DNA of 64,000 nucleotides from Pictodentalium vernedei (lineage: Eukaryota; Mollusca; Scaphopoda; Dentaliida; Dentaliidae). How positions within the stretch are numbered: position 1 is the first letter of the stretch; the number at the start of each line of letters is the position of its first letter. The notes beneath the pieces were generated by a model. The model ran no database searches. It saw only the letters and a list, made by a program, of their open reading frames with translations, and had not been told where the DNA came from. The translations under genes and the position numbers were made by a program. Location of the stretch: contig CM062292.1 of NCBI GenBank assembly GCA_031216915.1, positions 72,274,956-72,338,955 of the forward strand, given 5' to 3'. This document shows positions 10,738 through 22,260 of this stretch, in pieces.

Positions 10738-13700
10738 CAAAACGTCCTCCAATACAGTTTGGAGCCATACAGGCCTACTTTGCCCCGGGTCCCGAGTTTC
10801 GGTTAAAAGTGAAAATGAAATCATACATAGGCTTAATTTTTTTTTCAATTCAGAAAATGATTGCCCGATTCCAAGGCAGATTCAATTATTTTTTAAAAAT
10901 GATTTCCGGAAAAACATGTCTGTAGACTCTTAAATGGAAGGAGCTCGGTCCAACGAGAGCTCACGACCTGAGCAATAATAATTAAGTTGATGCAAAAAAA
11001 AAAAGATTTTTTCAGTTGGGCTTATTACAGATCTATCTGTTTAACCTACCAGTGAATGCAGCCAAGGGTTAACTAATAATTAAATGATGAAAACTGCTTT
11101 CATTTTCAAAAGTGGGGTTGGGCAAAAAAAAATGTATCTGAATTGCCCCCCCCCCCCCCCCCTTTACTGTTAATTGGTAAAATTATTATAAAAAATAAAC
11201 AAATAAAAGGCAGCCATGTCCATCAGTGATATCCAAATTACTTCAAACAGAAGTTATTTCCGCAACAGCAGAACATCAGAAATCAGTCAAAAGCCAATTT
11301 TACGGTCGGGGGGTTCTCTCACCACAAAGTCGGCTGTTTGGGGTGAATCGATATTCTGATCGGACATGCATTTCTGAGTTAAATGGATAAAGAAACGCGC
11401 ATTCGAATGAAAGAAAAACAGTGATCGTATGTTTTGACTATTTATTCATCAATATCATATGAAAGAACACACCAGAAAGTGTGTTTTTTAAATACGAGGG
11501 CATTATTTTTTCACAACTTCCAAACAACACGTGTTGAAAAGTCAGCCATTTTATCGTCTGAATGCTTTTCGGTCCGCTCAGTTCGCCCCGCCGGGGTTAA
11601 ATTAACGTAATATAACTTAGTATTTTGGTCTAGAGGCTTTGAAACGAATTCTTGAGGCGTTCAAACTGAAGTATGTCCCCAGTGTGCTGTAAGCTTTTTT
11701 TTTACAGAACCTGAGCACACTGTGTGAGTGGAAACAACCAATACTTACCCCTCGGTCTAATCGCAGCCACTCAGTGTGTACTATTGGCAAATTATGGATA
11801 ACAGCCTTGCTTGAAAACACAGACAGATGAAATTTAGAATCAGGCTTTTTTTTCTTCAACTCGAGAAAGAGTTCATTGAATTTGGCAGCTGATAATTTTG
11901 ACACTTATTCCCAATTAATCGACTATGTAAAAATGAGTCACACCTCAACATCCTTATAGAGTTAGCACATATAACTATAATAAATAATTCTAGTAGTTTG
12001 TTCAGCAATTAAAAACCAGTGGTAATAATCTTTTTAATAAGACAGTCACCACAATAGGATTAATGATCAGAAGTTAATCAAACAGCCACCGATTATTGTA
12101 TAAACCTTATGTTATTCTTAATAGCCTATTGATATAGACGGTTTAGTTCGAATTTTGCTTCGAAAACAGAATCGCTTGACAATAAGACTCTGGCAGCCAA
12201 AAACGTTTGAGATGAAGAGAGAAAGATGAACTTATACCAGAACTGTGAAAACCCGTTTAATCAGAACCACGGAATACATATACTAGTAGCCAGTTTATGA
12301 TGGGTGGGGTTGTGTCATCCCCCCCCCCCCCCAAGAACCATAGGAATGAGGCCGGGACGACTACAGCCCTCCGTTGCCACAGAATTGATATGCCGCGGGG
12401 TGGGTGGGGGGGGGGGGGGGGGGGGGGCATTGCACAGTGATGACCCATGTAGAAATATTGGAGGGGTAGGAATAACCCATTACGTCCAGCCATTACCGAG
12501 GCGATTCACAATGGGGCCCACCTCATATAAAAGAATTTGCTTGTACACTTATTTGTTATCGTGAGGTGTCCAGCAACCTGGCGGCTCATAGATAGCCTAC
12601 CATGTGGCCTGTTATCTGAAAATTCGCTTGATGTTCCAACAAGCTTTTTGTCAAATCCCTCATTGGGTGGAGGGGGGGGGGAGGGGCTTGTGTCAAAATC
12701 GGAAAGTGGTCGGAAAATTGACCATGGCGATGTTGAGAATGGAGGGTGGGGCTGGTGAACAAATTAATGGCGCCGATAGGGCGAGGGTAAGGTTTCCGCC
12801 AATGAATATAATCCCCCCCCCCCCCCCCCCCCACCAGCAGCACCCGATTGAGGAAAACCTAGCTAGATGCCCTTGGCACAAGGTACAGATTAAGAATCTT
12901 AGTCGGGGTGAAATTTATTTTTGGCCTGCAGTGTAGACCACAAAAGTTTAATTGGCCTACCGATGAGATTTTCCTTGCCCCCCCCCCCCCCCCCCCCCCC
13001 CCCTCCACTGATTTGCAATGCATCTGGGCCAAAGCAGAACAGACCCCGTGATGCTTCTTATCACTGTTAGTGATAACGTGCGGCAAAACCATTAAATGAC
13101 ATGGTTGGAGGGGGGATGCTCAAGGGGGCAGCTCTCAAGAAATTAAGTTCTGGCATGACCTCAGAAGCTCGGCCGTATTTCCACCGGGTGGTGGGGGTGA
13201 AATGTGACGTTTCAAGAAAACGTTTTACCCGAGGTTGTCAAATGTCGACGTGTCTCCGATATTATGGTCCCGTCCCTTAGATCATTTTTCTGAGCCACCT
13301 TAAATAGGGCCTATTGATTTTACTTGACATTTTATGTTTATAGACAAAGAGTTATTATTATTATTTAGGATCTAGACATGGAAGTGCTCATTTACATGAA
13401 GGGTCTACCATAAAATGGCAAAAAGAAAGACAGTGGGGCAAATAGGGACACTCAGTTCGCCGAGGGAACGGCACCGTGGTACCAACTCATCTCAACTCGC
13501 CTGTCTTTTGTTTCTGTTTCTGCCTTTTAACGGCTACAGATTGTTGGGATTTAAACAGAAAAAAAAATCTCCACGGTGCACTTTTTTCCCTCACACCGCC
13601 AGAATCACATTTCAATACTGCAGTTGAGAAACGAGTCAAACCCAGAGTCCAGGTTGATTTAATAAATAGATTTTCGGTGGGTAAACTTACCAAATGCATA

Positions 13701-13960
13701 AATAATATTTAGGTAGGCTAGTCTGGGTTAGACAATCGACTCTGGGTTAGCGATTTGTTTTATTTCAAGCATTTTCAATTTATTTATATTTTCTTCATGT
13801 GACAAAATATCGAGAATATAACCACGTGTGAATTATTTTGTGAATTGCGAGTTTACAGAAGCACATACTCTTATTATTATTACATACTCAAAGCGTCACG
13901 GTTGAACACCGGGTCACAACAATACCCATGTATAAATCCTTTGTTTTCTCAAATTTAATT
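10363..13960. other. Unassigned interior of the Tc1-type element
   Basis: There is no protein-like frame here. The proline- or glycine-rich frames come from poly-C/poly-G. No similarity to other parts of the window was seen. Confidence 0.5.
10701..10735 (+). repeat. Poly-C run, 35 bases
   Basis: An uninterrupted run of 35 C. Further runs of 20 or more lie at 12406-12427 (G), 12813-12832 (C) and 12978-13003 (C). Confidence 0.95.
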
Positions 13961-14316
13961 AACTACTGTTTTCACGGAACAAAGATTTGATCTTTATAAT
14001 CCTTTTCATGCCACGCCACGGTGTTAAAAAATCAACACCGTGTGACACCGGCTGAAAAATGCGATTTTCACTCAGCACGGGGGCGGGTGATTGGGACGTA
14101 ATACACTTGGCACGTACTGTAAGCAGCACTTGTTTACTGTGGTAAACCAGTTCCGCTTTACTAGTAAAATAGGACCCAGTCACCAATGCTTGGGGTGAAA
14201 GTCCTCTAAAATGGGCAACATGTTGATCAACTATTGACTAAACTTGACTTCATCTCCATATTGTGTCACGATTAGCCATGGTGCATAAATATGTGACGTT
14301 AACCACCAACAAACAA

Positions 14317-14830
14317 ACTGAACCTTTCTACAGTGATTTTAATGAATAAACATATTTTCAGACTTAGTTTCTTTGTATTAGAAATTGGGCTTTTACCACA
14401 TATTTTGTTACTTTAATTCTTGCATGGTCAGTTCAACTTAATGATTACATTTACATGAGTGATTTCTTTTATCGGTTTTCGGAAATATTTAACCCTTTTT
14501 TTGCAGTCAATTTTACATAGTATTCCCAGCGTAAAGTTGGTGGATTAAAGTTTTGTTTTTCAAGGTTGTACCTTTTATTCTTCAAATACTGTGTTACAAC
14601 GTCATTGTTTTTCATTTGGGACAAGGTCTACTGACGCTATATACAGTGGTTTCAATTAATATTTGCGTTAATTCAACCCTTTTCAAAACAGTTTTCAAAT
14701 TTAGTTTCTTTAAATTTGAAATTGGTCTTCTAACATGTACTTTGTCACTTTTTGTTCTTGCATGATCAATACAACTTTTAATAATTGCATTTACAGACCT
14801 GATTTCTTTTACTTGTATGCAGCTTTTTTT
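14317..14830 (+). repeat. Continuation of the ~310-bp array
   Basis: The sequence from 'acagtgattttaatgaata' to 'gcatttacagacctgatttc' is colinear with 5147-5550. It shows the array continuing right of the SINE/transposon nest. Confidence 0.65.
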
Positions 14831-14989
14831 CTCATTACCTGAGCTTCACAGTTTGAAATATAAAGAAATGCCTTCTCCAGCATAGTTGGGGGAGATGGGT
14901 GGAATCAATCCTCCTCTTTCTCCTTCCCATGTTATCCAGAAGATAAATCCAGTTCTAATTATGATTCTCTTCAAATTTGATATGACGTT

Positions 14990-15240
14990 TTTAAATGACC
15001 ATTTGTAAAAACGGTCATATTATGTAAATGGTCTGTCCGCCTGTCCGTAAACAATTGGTTTCCGACCAATAACTCCAGCTTGGATTATTTGATTTCAACC
15101 AAAGTTGATAGATATGTGTGTACTTTCCAGCTAGTACTACAGGTCAGTTTGAGTATGGGTCCCCCCCCCCTTCCCTCTCCCACCCACGGTAATTTAGGCA
15201 AGTTTTACAAAAGTGCATTTTGAAGGATTGGGAGTTATTA
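14990..15240 (+). repeat. Helentron-like 5' end fragment
   Basis: An imperfect stem 'atgaccatttgtaaaaacggtcat' region at about 14995-15020 is followed by 'ggtctgtccgcctgtccgt' and a C-run. The layout of a hairpin-like start plus GTCC microsatellite matches the other array elements. No 3' end is identified. Confidence 0.4.
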
Positions 15241-15548
15241 AATACAAATAAACAAATATTGACTACTATAACACACCACCAGAGAAATGAAAAAATAAAA
15301 TTTGAATAGCAATTTTTGTATATCGCGAGTGCAGATATGACAGATTCATTTGGTAAATGGTTAACAAAAAATGGCTTAGACTATTTTGTGTCTATGCATT
15401 GCCATTGCTGGGAGAGTCGGGCTGCATGCGTGACATCACTCTAGTTTTAAACTGGCCTATGGAGTGCTTCATTAGTTTTGGGGACTATTCAGTCTTTTCC
15501 TGAATTGTTCACTAAATTCTGGATAAAAATGCAGCACATCTTTCAATA

Positions 15549-15978
15549 CAGTAGAATCCTCTTAATTGAATTTTCATTTTGCCAGTGAAAATTATTCAAT
15601 TAACAGGAGTATACAATTAACAGGGATTTCGTCAGTTTCCTGTGTTCTGGAGGTAAAGTGAGCATTTATTCTATTATATCTTGTTTGACAGAGCTCTGAG
15701 CTCATAGAGCTCTGTCAAACAAGATAGAATAAATGCCTGTATTGGATGTAGTGAGGCCAAAAAGGTTGATAAATAAGGGGAATTTGGTGCGTGTCAGTCA
15801 TTTTTTTGACATATTATAAAAATTTATATACAATTAACAGGAGTTTACTCTACAACCCATATGCAATTAACGGATCAAACTTGTACTGAAGGTATGGTAA
15901 ATGGTTTTGTGTTTGAAAACTATATTCAATTAACAGGGATATACAATTAAGAGATATCCAATTAAGTAGGCACCACTG
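15549..15978 (+). mobile_element. Pogo-type MITE, complete (430 bp)
   Basis: It starts CAGTAGAATCCTCTTAATTG and ends with the inverted CACCACTG, flanked by TA on both sides (15547-15548, 15979-15980). The body repeats 'attcaattaacaggagtat' motifs. The centre is a palindrome around 15672-15730 (attatatcttgtttgacaga / its complement, apex GAGCTC). TA target with CAGTGG ends is typical of pogo/Tigger derivatives. Confidence 0.85.
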
Positions 15979-16139
15979 TATATGGCTTTCTAGCCTGGTC
16001 CAGTTCACTCTTTTTGAGTATACCTCCTCCGTAGTATGAAAAATTCACTCTTCTGTTGACAGAATCAAAAAGTTCAAGGAAAAGTCTTTGCGTGATATTC
16101 TTTGCACAATTCCCCTGACCTGTTGAGTGTGTTTTTATC

Positions 16140-16908
16140 TTTTATCTCACCTTTACAAAGTCAAGCTGAGCTTATCCAATTGCTCTCCGTCCGTCGTTCA
16201 GCGTCTGTCTGTCAATACTGTTTTGAACATCTCCTCCAAAACCACTGGGTCAATTCAAGTGAAAGTGATGGTCCCAAAGGGGCAATGCATTTTTGTTCAA
16301 CTAAACATCCCCAGCCCCATAGGGAGGAGGTGGGGGAAAATGCTCCAAAATATTTTTCAAAATCTTCTCATGAACCAGTGTGTACAGTGACTTGATTTTT
16401 GGTATAGAGCTTCCTTTTGAGTTGTAAAATTAAGTTTGTTCAAACTGAGTTCGTGAAGCTATATTTGCATTTGTAATGGGAGGGGCAAGATTTTTGGCCC
16501 TGCCCAAAATTTCTGTTTTCTGAACTGTTGGTCAGATTTGAACCAAATTTGGTATGTGGTATTATTGGTTATAAGTACTTGACTCTTGCACTAAAATTTG
16601 TTGTGTCCCCGTGGGAATCCTAGGAGCTGAAAATAGAAATCTTTTCAAACACCCTTATTTCCCAAACCACATGGAATGGAGACCCGTTATTTGGTATGAA
16701 GCTTCCTTAGGACCAGTAGAATTCAATGGTTAAAACCAGTTGCCATCAGTTATGTAAAAGGGGGTTCTGTGGGAGTGGGGGGGGGGGGGGAGGGGGGGGA
16801 GGGAGTTGCATAAAAAAAAATGCGGAGTCAGCATATTTTAAAAAAATTTAAATCTTTTCTCCATAACCAATGGTGAGAATCTTTTCATATGTGGTATACA
16901 GCATCCAT

Positions 16909-16951
<43 letters not shown>

Positions 16952-17585
16952 CTGATACAAGTTTGTTAAAGTGAAGCTCCTTAGTTCATATTTGGGCTCA
17001 ATACAGGAGCCCAAATTTTTTACTTAGGGCAATATGGGGAATAATCTTTCAAAATCTTAATCTTTTAATGTTTGGTATACATCATTGTCATGAGGGTCAG
17101 ATTCAAGATTGTTCAAACCATGTCCCGCAGTTAATATTTGGGCTTCCTGTTAAAGCCCAAATTTTAACAATGCAATAGGGGGATAATTTTTAAAAATCTC
17201 ATTCAGGTCCACCTGTTAGAACTCATTCATATTTGGTATTCTACATCTCAAGGAGAGTCAGATTCAAGTTTGTTCAAATTGGATCCCTGGGTTAATATTT
17301 AGGCTCCCTATTGGAGCCCGAATTTTAACAGTGGTACGATATCAGAAAATTTATTTAAAATTCTTCAGATTCACCTGTCAGAATGCTTTCATATTTGGTG
17401 TACAACATCTCTAGGGGTGTTGGGGAGGGGGGGGGGGGGGGGGTGCGGGTCAGATTCAATTTTGTTCAAACCAAGTGCCTGGGTTAATATTTGGGCTCCC
17501 TATGGGAGACCAATTTTAACTTTGTGCAAGATGAGGGAATTTATTTTAAAAGCTTTAAATTCACCAGTCAGAAGCATCTCATTTC
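16140..17585 (+). mobile_element. Helentron/pearl-like array, 3' end missing
   Basis: The start 'ctcacctttacaaagtcaag' with GTCCGTCG leads to ~150-180-bp units carrying 'atatttggtatacaacatc' and 'gggttaatatttgggctcc' at about 16890, 17060, 17230, 17390 and 17480. It is the same unit family as 30214-32082. It contains a 42-base G run at 16909-16950 and G-rich tracts at 16777 and 17427. No 3' hairpin end is found before the DIRS-like element. Confidence 0.65.
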
Positions 17586-18096
17586 TTATCAGCCTACCTT
17601 GCAATTGTTTACTACAGGCCTGCACTACAGTGGAAGAACCTAACTCAGATAAAATACTCTCCATTTTAATCTTTCCCAAGAGATTTGGAAAAGAAAAGTG
17701 GTGTAAAAACACCACGAAAAAAATAAGCCAAACTGGGTCGTGCATCGGCGCACACCCAGTATGAGACGCTCTTCCATAGTACAAATCCTCGACTTCCGTA
17801 AACCAATGCGCAGTGCGTCATCAATTCATCATTCTTTTGATTATCTGCACATGTGGTGGATGTGTGCCATTTTGCTACGTAACGGTGATAATTCAACTCG
17901 TCGATAATGGTTTTCCTGTGACTGGTTTATGGATCTGAAGATCAGATAATAAAAGGACTGTGTTTTATATATTCTCGTTAATATTTTCAACCACATTCTC
18001 ATTGTATATTATTTACTATACCGTTTTTGCGAATGTTTTGTTTTCGACATCGTGTCAACGTGGCTCGACAATGAATTTTATGGTTGATAAATTTAA
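17586..18096. other. Left flank or terminal region of the DIRS-like element
   Basis: No gene. AT-rich, unique within the window. It may hold the left terminal repeat and leader of the retrotransposon that follows, but no inverted terminal repeat could be matched by eye. Confidence 0.35.
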
Positions 18097-18394
18097 TTGT
18101 TATTGGAGTTAGGTGTCAATCAGGGACTGTCTGGACAGGATTTCTTCACTCTGTTGAGGGCTGAATTTGTTTTTTTTCAGTCCCTGTCGGCTGTCTGGGT
18201 TCTGTCGTGTACCCACTGTTTTTTTCTGCCACCTTCTCTCGTAGTTGAGGGTGTTCTACTTTCTGTTTCTATTGAGTTCACCTTTTTCTTCTACTGCTCT
18301 CACCTCTGTTATTTCCAGTTTGGTTCCTTTAGGGCAATTCCTTTTGCCCTCGCCTTGGTGCGTTCTCGTGGCCGTTTCTTCCGCACGTGCGTGT

Positions 18395-18775
18395 GGTGTG
18401 GAACGCTGTCGTTTTGGGCGCCTCCCAACTCGACCACGTCTGGTGTGAGTTATACCCCCTCTGTGGGGGGGAGATGTGCAGCTCCTCCCGCACCCGCAGG
18501 GGTTGGGAATTCTGTTTCGGGGCCCCCCGACTCGACCTCGTCTGGAGTGAGTTTTACCCCCTCCGTGGGGGATGTGCAGCTCCTCCCTCTCCCGTGGGGG
18601 GTGGGGAACCCTGGCATTTCAGGGCCGCCTGACTCGACCACATCTGGTGAGAATTGCTCCCCCTCCGTGGGGGATGTGCCGCTCTTCCCGCACCAGCGGG
18701 GATGGGGAACGCTGTCGTTTCGGGGCTTCCTGACTCGACCATGTCTGCTGAGAGTTATTCCCCTTCCATGGGGAA
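18395..18775 (+). repeat. ~105-bp imperfect tandem repeats in the gag-like region
   Basis: The motif 'ctcgaccacgtctgg...ccctctgtgggg...gcagctcctcc' recurs four times (about 18430, 18530, 18630, 18735). It reads as a repeated PPDSTTSG / TPSVGDV peptide in a frame open over 18097-18825. Rapid tandem change in a structural-protein region is plausible. A non-coding leader with a chance frame cannot be excluded. Confidence 0.65.
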
Positions 18776-19897
18776 TTTGCAGTTTTTTACCGTTGATACG
18801 GCGGGAGCTGTTGGATTTCTGGTGAAGTGATGCCTGGTTCCGGGACTATTCGCCCTCTCCAGGCGACATCTGAGGCTGTCACTATGGTTGTGACTCCTCC
18901 TTTGGAGGCTGAGCTAGGTGGCTCTCTCTGCTCTTCCGCCAGTTCCAACAGCTCCTGTCGTATCTGCTGCTACTGCTGTTCCGTCTACAATGTCATTGGG
19001 CACCGTTTTTAGCCGGTCTCGGCTTATCCCTGCAAGGGTCTGCAGGGATGTCTGTAGTGTGGTTGTGGGGTATCTGCCTCAGCCTTCCCCAACTTCAACT
19101 CGGCGAAGTCGGAAGTGGCTGCTGACGGAACCCCCTACTGTGTCCTCTCAGCCATTGAGCACAGTAGTTTTATACCTGCAGTGATCTGCAGCGGTGTCTG
19201 GGAGTGTTGACATGCGGGTATCGGCCTCAGCCTTCCTGACTTCAACTCGGCGAAGTTGGAAGTGGCTGCCGACCGGACCCTCTACTGTGGTCTCTGTGCT
19301 GTCGAATACCACAGTTTTGTCATTGGCGTTTTCTGTCCACTCATTCTGGTCATACGGCCAGTTTTGCGGGACCAACGCCTTCTGTGCAGCCTGGACCTTC
19401 TGCCCTGCAGAGGTCCACGGCAACTCTCTCAAGATCCCGCTATGTTGATCCTCGGGGTGTGTCATAACCCTATACACGTCTGCCCTCAGATGTTTTGGCT
19501 GCTGCCTGTCGCCCCGCTTCGGGTGTATTGGAGGATCGTGACCCTTCGCTGGTTAAGAGGGTCAGGTGTGAAGCCACTTTTGCTGGTTCATTCCCATGTA
19601 GAACCGGCTGGTATGGTCAGTGAGCTAAGGGAGGCCCTCGCCTTACTCACTCAGGTTCTGTCCAAGAGCCTTCCCATTGCTTCCAGCGAGGCAGCGAGTG
19701 GTTTCCAGGCTCCCCCTATGGGGCCGCCTCCCGGGATTGGAAACAGGCCGCTTTCTGATCCCCCTGGTGCCTACACCATGGGAGGCATCGGCTGGTTTGC
19801 CCACGATGGGCTATGTGTCTTCCGACTCCGGGGAGGAGTCAGACATCCTTGATGTCGAGAGCCAGCAGTCTTCTGACTTGGGGCAGCTCTTGACTTT

Positions 19898-20807
19898 GTG
19901 TTTGGGTTCCTTCCGGATCTCCAACCATCAAACCAGCCGACAGTGTCAGCCAGGCCACGATCATCGGTCGCGCGCCTACAGCCGGTGGAGCAACCTGCTT
20001 CTGGCCGTCTTCGACCATGCCAGTCAGTACAGGTGGTTGAAGCATTTTCAGCATTGTACTCTAAGCTGAGTTCTAAGGCTAAGAAGGCTCCGTTCTTCAC
20101 CAGGGTTGACACCTTTTTGCCTCCGGTGTGTTATCGTTTCTACGATTTTGCCAATCAGTCAGTCTGCCAGACTTTGACGGTTTTGGATCAGGACTCCAAT
20201 TCCCTCGGGCTTTCCAAGCCCAAGTCGGATGTCATTCCTATGACTACTCTGGAGTCCATGTTGGGCTTATCGAGAGAAATGCTGGGTATGCTTTCTCTCT
20301 CCTATCAGGTCGTATCTGCCTCCAGATAGTTTTGACGATGTACAGACTCCTTTGCATGTGCTGTCCAAGGCGCTCATGCATCTTACTCACACACATGTCT
20401 GTGACACGGCTATTTTGGAACTAGTTCGAAGGGACTCTGTGCTGGACACAGGCCGATCCCTTCCTGGGGACAGCGCGCTGCTCTTCGATCTGCTTCTTTG
20501 CCAGGTCTGCTACTGTTCCATGGGTTCCATGTCGACGGTCCGGGATGACATCCTACGTCATTCCAAAGATCAGTTGCTGCTTCGTAAGCTTGATCAGCCT
20601 TTTAGGGGAGGCAGGGACTGTTCAAAGCCTAACAAGTACCCTTCTGCTTCCTCTGTGAAGCAAAGGGCTGATCCTTCTGCCACTGCTTCTACTTCTTACT
20701 CCTGGGGTAAGGGTAAGCGCCAGCAGGCTAGAGGGAAGTCTCAGGATTCTTCATTCAGTAGAGGAGGTGGTTTCTCCTCTCGCGGATCTCTTCGAGGCTC
20801 GAACTGA
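19898..20807 (+). pseudogene. DIRS-like ORF1 (gag-like) remnant, frameshifted
   Basis: Two overlapping frames together look like one protein. 19898-20329 encodes a soluble-looking segment (AFSALYSKLSSKAKKAPFF, then QTLTVLDQDSNSLGL). About 20340-20807 continues with 'LHVLSKALMHLTHTHVC' and ends in a basic Gly/Arg/Ser tail (GKGKRQQARGK; RGGGFSSRG) that could bind nucleic acid. A frameshift near 20325 separates them, so the product cannot be made intact. The upstream part of ORF1 (19000-19900) is too degraded to place. This assignment rests on position and the basic tail, not on a catalytic motif. Confidence 0.55.
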
Positions 20808-20827
20808 AGGTCCTCACCCCAATTCGT

Positions 20828-22260
20828 CTAGGTTGGAGGAAGGATAGCCGAGTTCGCAGACCGTTGGGCCACCATCACATCTGATCCTTGGGTGTTAGAT
20901 GTTGTTTGGTCTGGGCTGCGAATATCCTTCCGAAGGCACCCCACTCTGTCCAGAGTGCCTCTTCCAACCACAGTTCCTTCAGACGTTTTACGTCTGGAGC
21001 TTTTGTCCATGGATTTAGTCTCCTGGCCAAGGGGGCAATCGAGGTCGTGAAGAACATTCAGTCAGTGGGGTTTTATTCCCACCTGTTCTTGGTGCCGAAG
21101 AAGGGCGGCCGACTCTGACCAGTTATCGATCTGAGTATCCTGAACCAGTCTATCATTGATCCCAAGTTCAGCATGGAGACTTTCAGGTCAGTCTGCCGTT
21201 CCATTCACCAGGGAGATTTTGCTTACAGTACCGACCTGCGAGACGCTTACTGTCCCATTCCGATTCATCGGGTGTCGCGGAAGTATCTCAGGTTCGCTTT
21301 TCTGGAGCGAGTTTACCAGTTGAAGGCCATGCCTTTCGGCCTCAACCTGGCTGCTTGGGCCTTCACCCGACTGATGTCGCATGTGATAGCCTTCCATCGC
21401 ACACAGTCCAGGGTGACCACTTCGGCATATCTAGACGATATCCTCCACAGGCATTCCAATGCTACCTTACTGGAGTTGGATGTCGACACTCTGTTGAGCT
21501 TGCTCACATCACTAGGATTCAGAGTCAACGAGGAGAAGTCGGATCTGGTCCCTTCTCAGTCATTTTGTCATCTGGGGATGGCCTTCCGCACTCAGTTCAA
21601 TGCTGTGGCGGTTCCCCAGGCCAGGGCTGTGATTCTCTCGGCTTTTGCTCTGACTCTGTTCCCAGTCCACATCCGCGACAGCACAGGGTATTCTCTGGCT
21701 GCTCGGTCTCTGCAGTTCGGTGACGGATTTCATTCCTCTTCGTCGGCTGCCTGTCCAACCTCTCCAACACTTTCTGCTCAGTCGTGGATCTCAGTCGTGG
21801 ATCTGGTGCTTCAGTTACCAGAATCTCTTATCTTCACCTTCTCCACTGGACGAATGTTCAGTGGATCACGCAGGGTGTCTTGTTGGACTTACCCACGTCC
21901 GATCGCATTCTGACGGCAGATGTCGGCGATCTCGGATGGGGTGCCACGTTGGATCCTCTAGGTCTTTCCCTTCACGGGATGTGGGATCAGGATCGGGCAT
22001 CTCTACACATCAACCAGAAGGAGCTTCTTGCATTTCTGAGTTTCAGGCAGTGGATCCCTCACCTGTCGAATCGTCAGGTCCTTCTGTTGTTCGACAATTC
22101 GACAGTGGTTGCTTACATTCGGAACCAGGGCGGCACGCACTTGGTTCCAATGTACGAATTGGCTCGGGATCTTCTACTGTTCACTCAGGATGTCAACGCC
22201 GGGGTGGTTGTTCGTCACATTTCCAGTCGTCTGAATGTCCCAGCCGACTCCCTGTCCTGA
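20828..22260 (+). pseudogene. Reverse transcriptase / RNase H of the DIRS-like element, inactivated
   Basis: The RT core is recognisable: FLVPKKGGRL followed by PVIDLSILNQ, then TDLRDAYCPIPIH (about 21220), MPFGLNLAAWAF (about 21330) and the YLDD catalytic box at 21425-21440. A TGA at 21116-21118 interrupts the 'GGRL-PVIDL' segment in frame, consistent with a CGA-to-TGA transition. After a frame change near 21720-21790, the RNase H region follows: TADVGDLGWGA (about 21915), INQKELLAF, LLLFDNSTVVAYI (22081) and VRHISSRLNVPADSLS (22210), ending at a stop at 22258. The last motif is the characteristic RH terminus of DIRS and LTR-type elements. Confidence 0.88.

Larger units (their letters stand above)
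9199..14119. mobile_element. Tc1/mariner-type DNA transposon, non-autonomous or decayed
   Basis: The terminal inverted repeats are 25 bp and identical: 9199-9223 starts CAGTACGTGCCAAGTGTATT and 14095-14119 is its reverse complement. The flanks are TA (9197-9198 and 14120-14121). The subterminal regions also mirror each other around 'acaccgtgt' motifs (9262-9285 and 14020-14055). A CAGT end with TA duplication fits the Tc1/mariner/pogo group. The 4921-bp interior has no transposase-length frame. It holds a SINE, several long poly-C/poly-G runs and otherwise unassigned sequence. Confidence 0.85.
9176..14316 (+). mobile_element. Third-type SINE, split by a 4.9-kb DNA transposon
   Basis: The head CCCCGTGGGAACCCCGGGAAG (9176-9196) continues at 14122 with 'agcagcacttgtttactgtg' and ends in the shared SINE tail (gtcacgattagccatggtgc...accaacaaacaaa). 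The flanks 9163-9175 and 14317-14329 are an identical 13-bp duplication (actgaacctttct). An uninterrupted relative of the target lies near 5140-5160. The SINE without its insert is ~218 bp. Confidence 0.8.

Noticed and set aside
12257..13092. Proline- and glycine-rich open frames on both strands
   Set aside because: They are translations of poly-C/poly-G runs and have no other content.
18450..18742. Minus-strand frames (MVESGGPE...)
   Set aside because: Antisense shadows of the ~105-bp repeats in the DIRS-like element.
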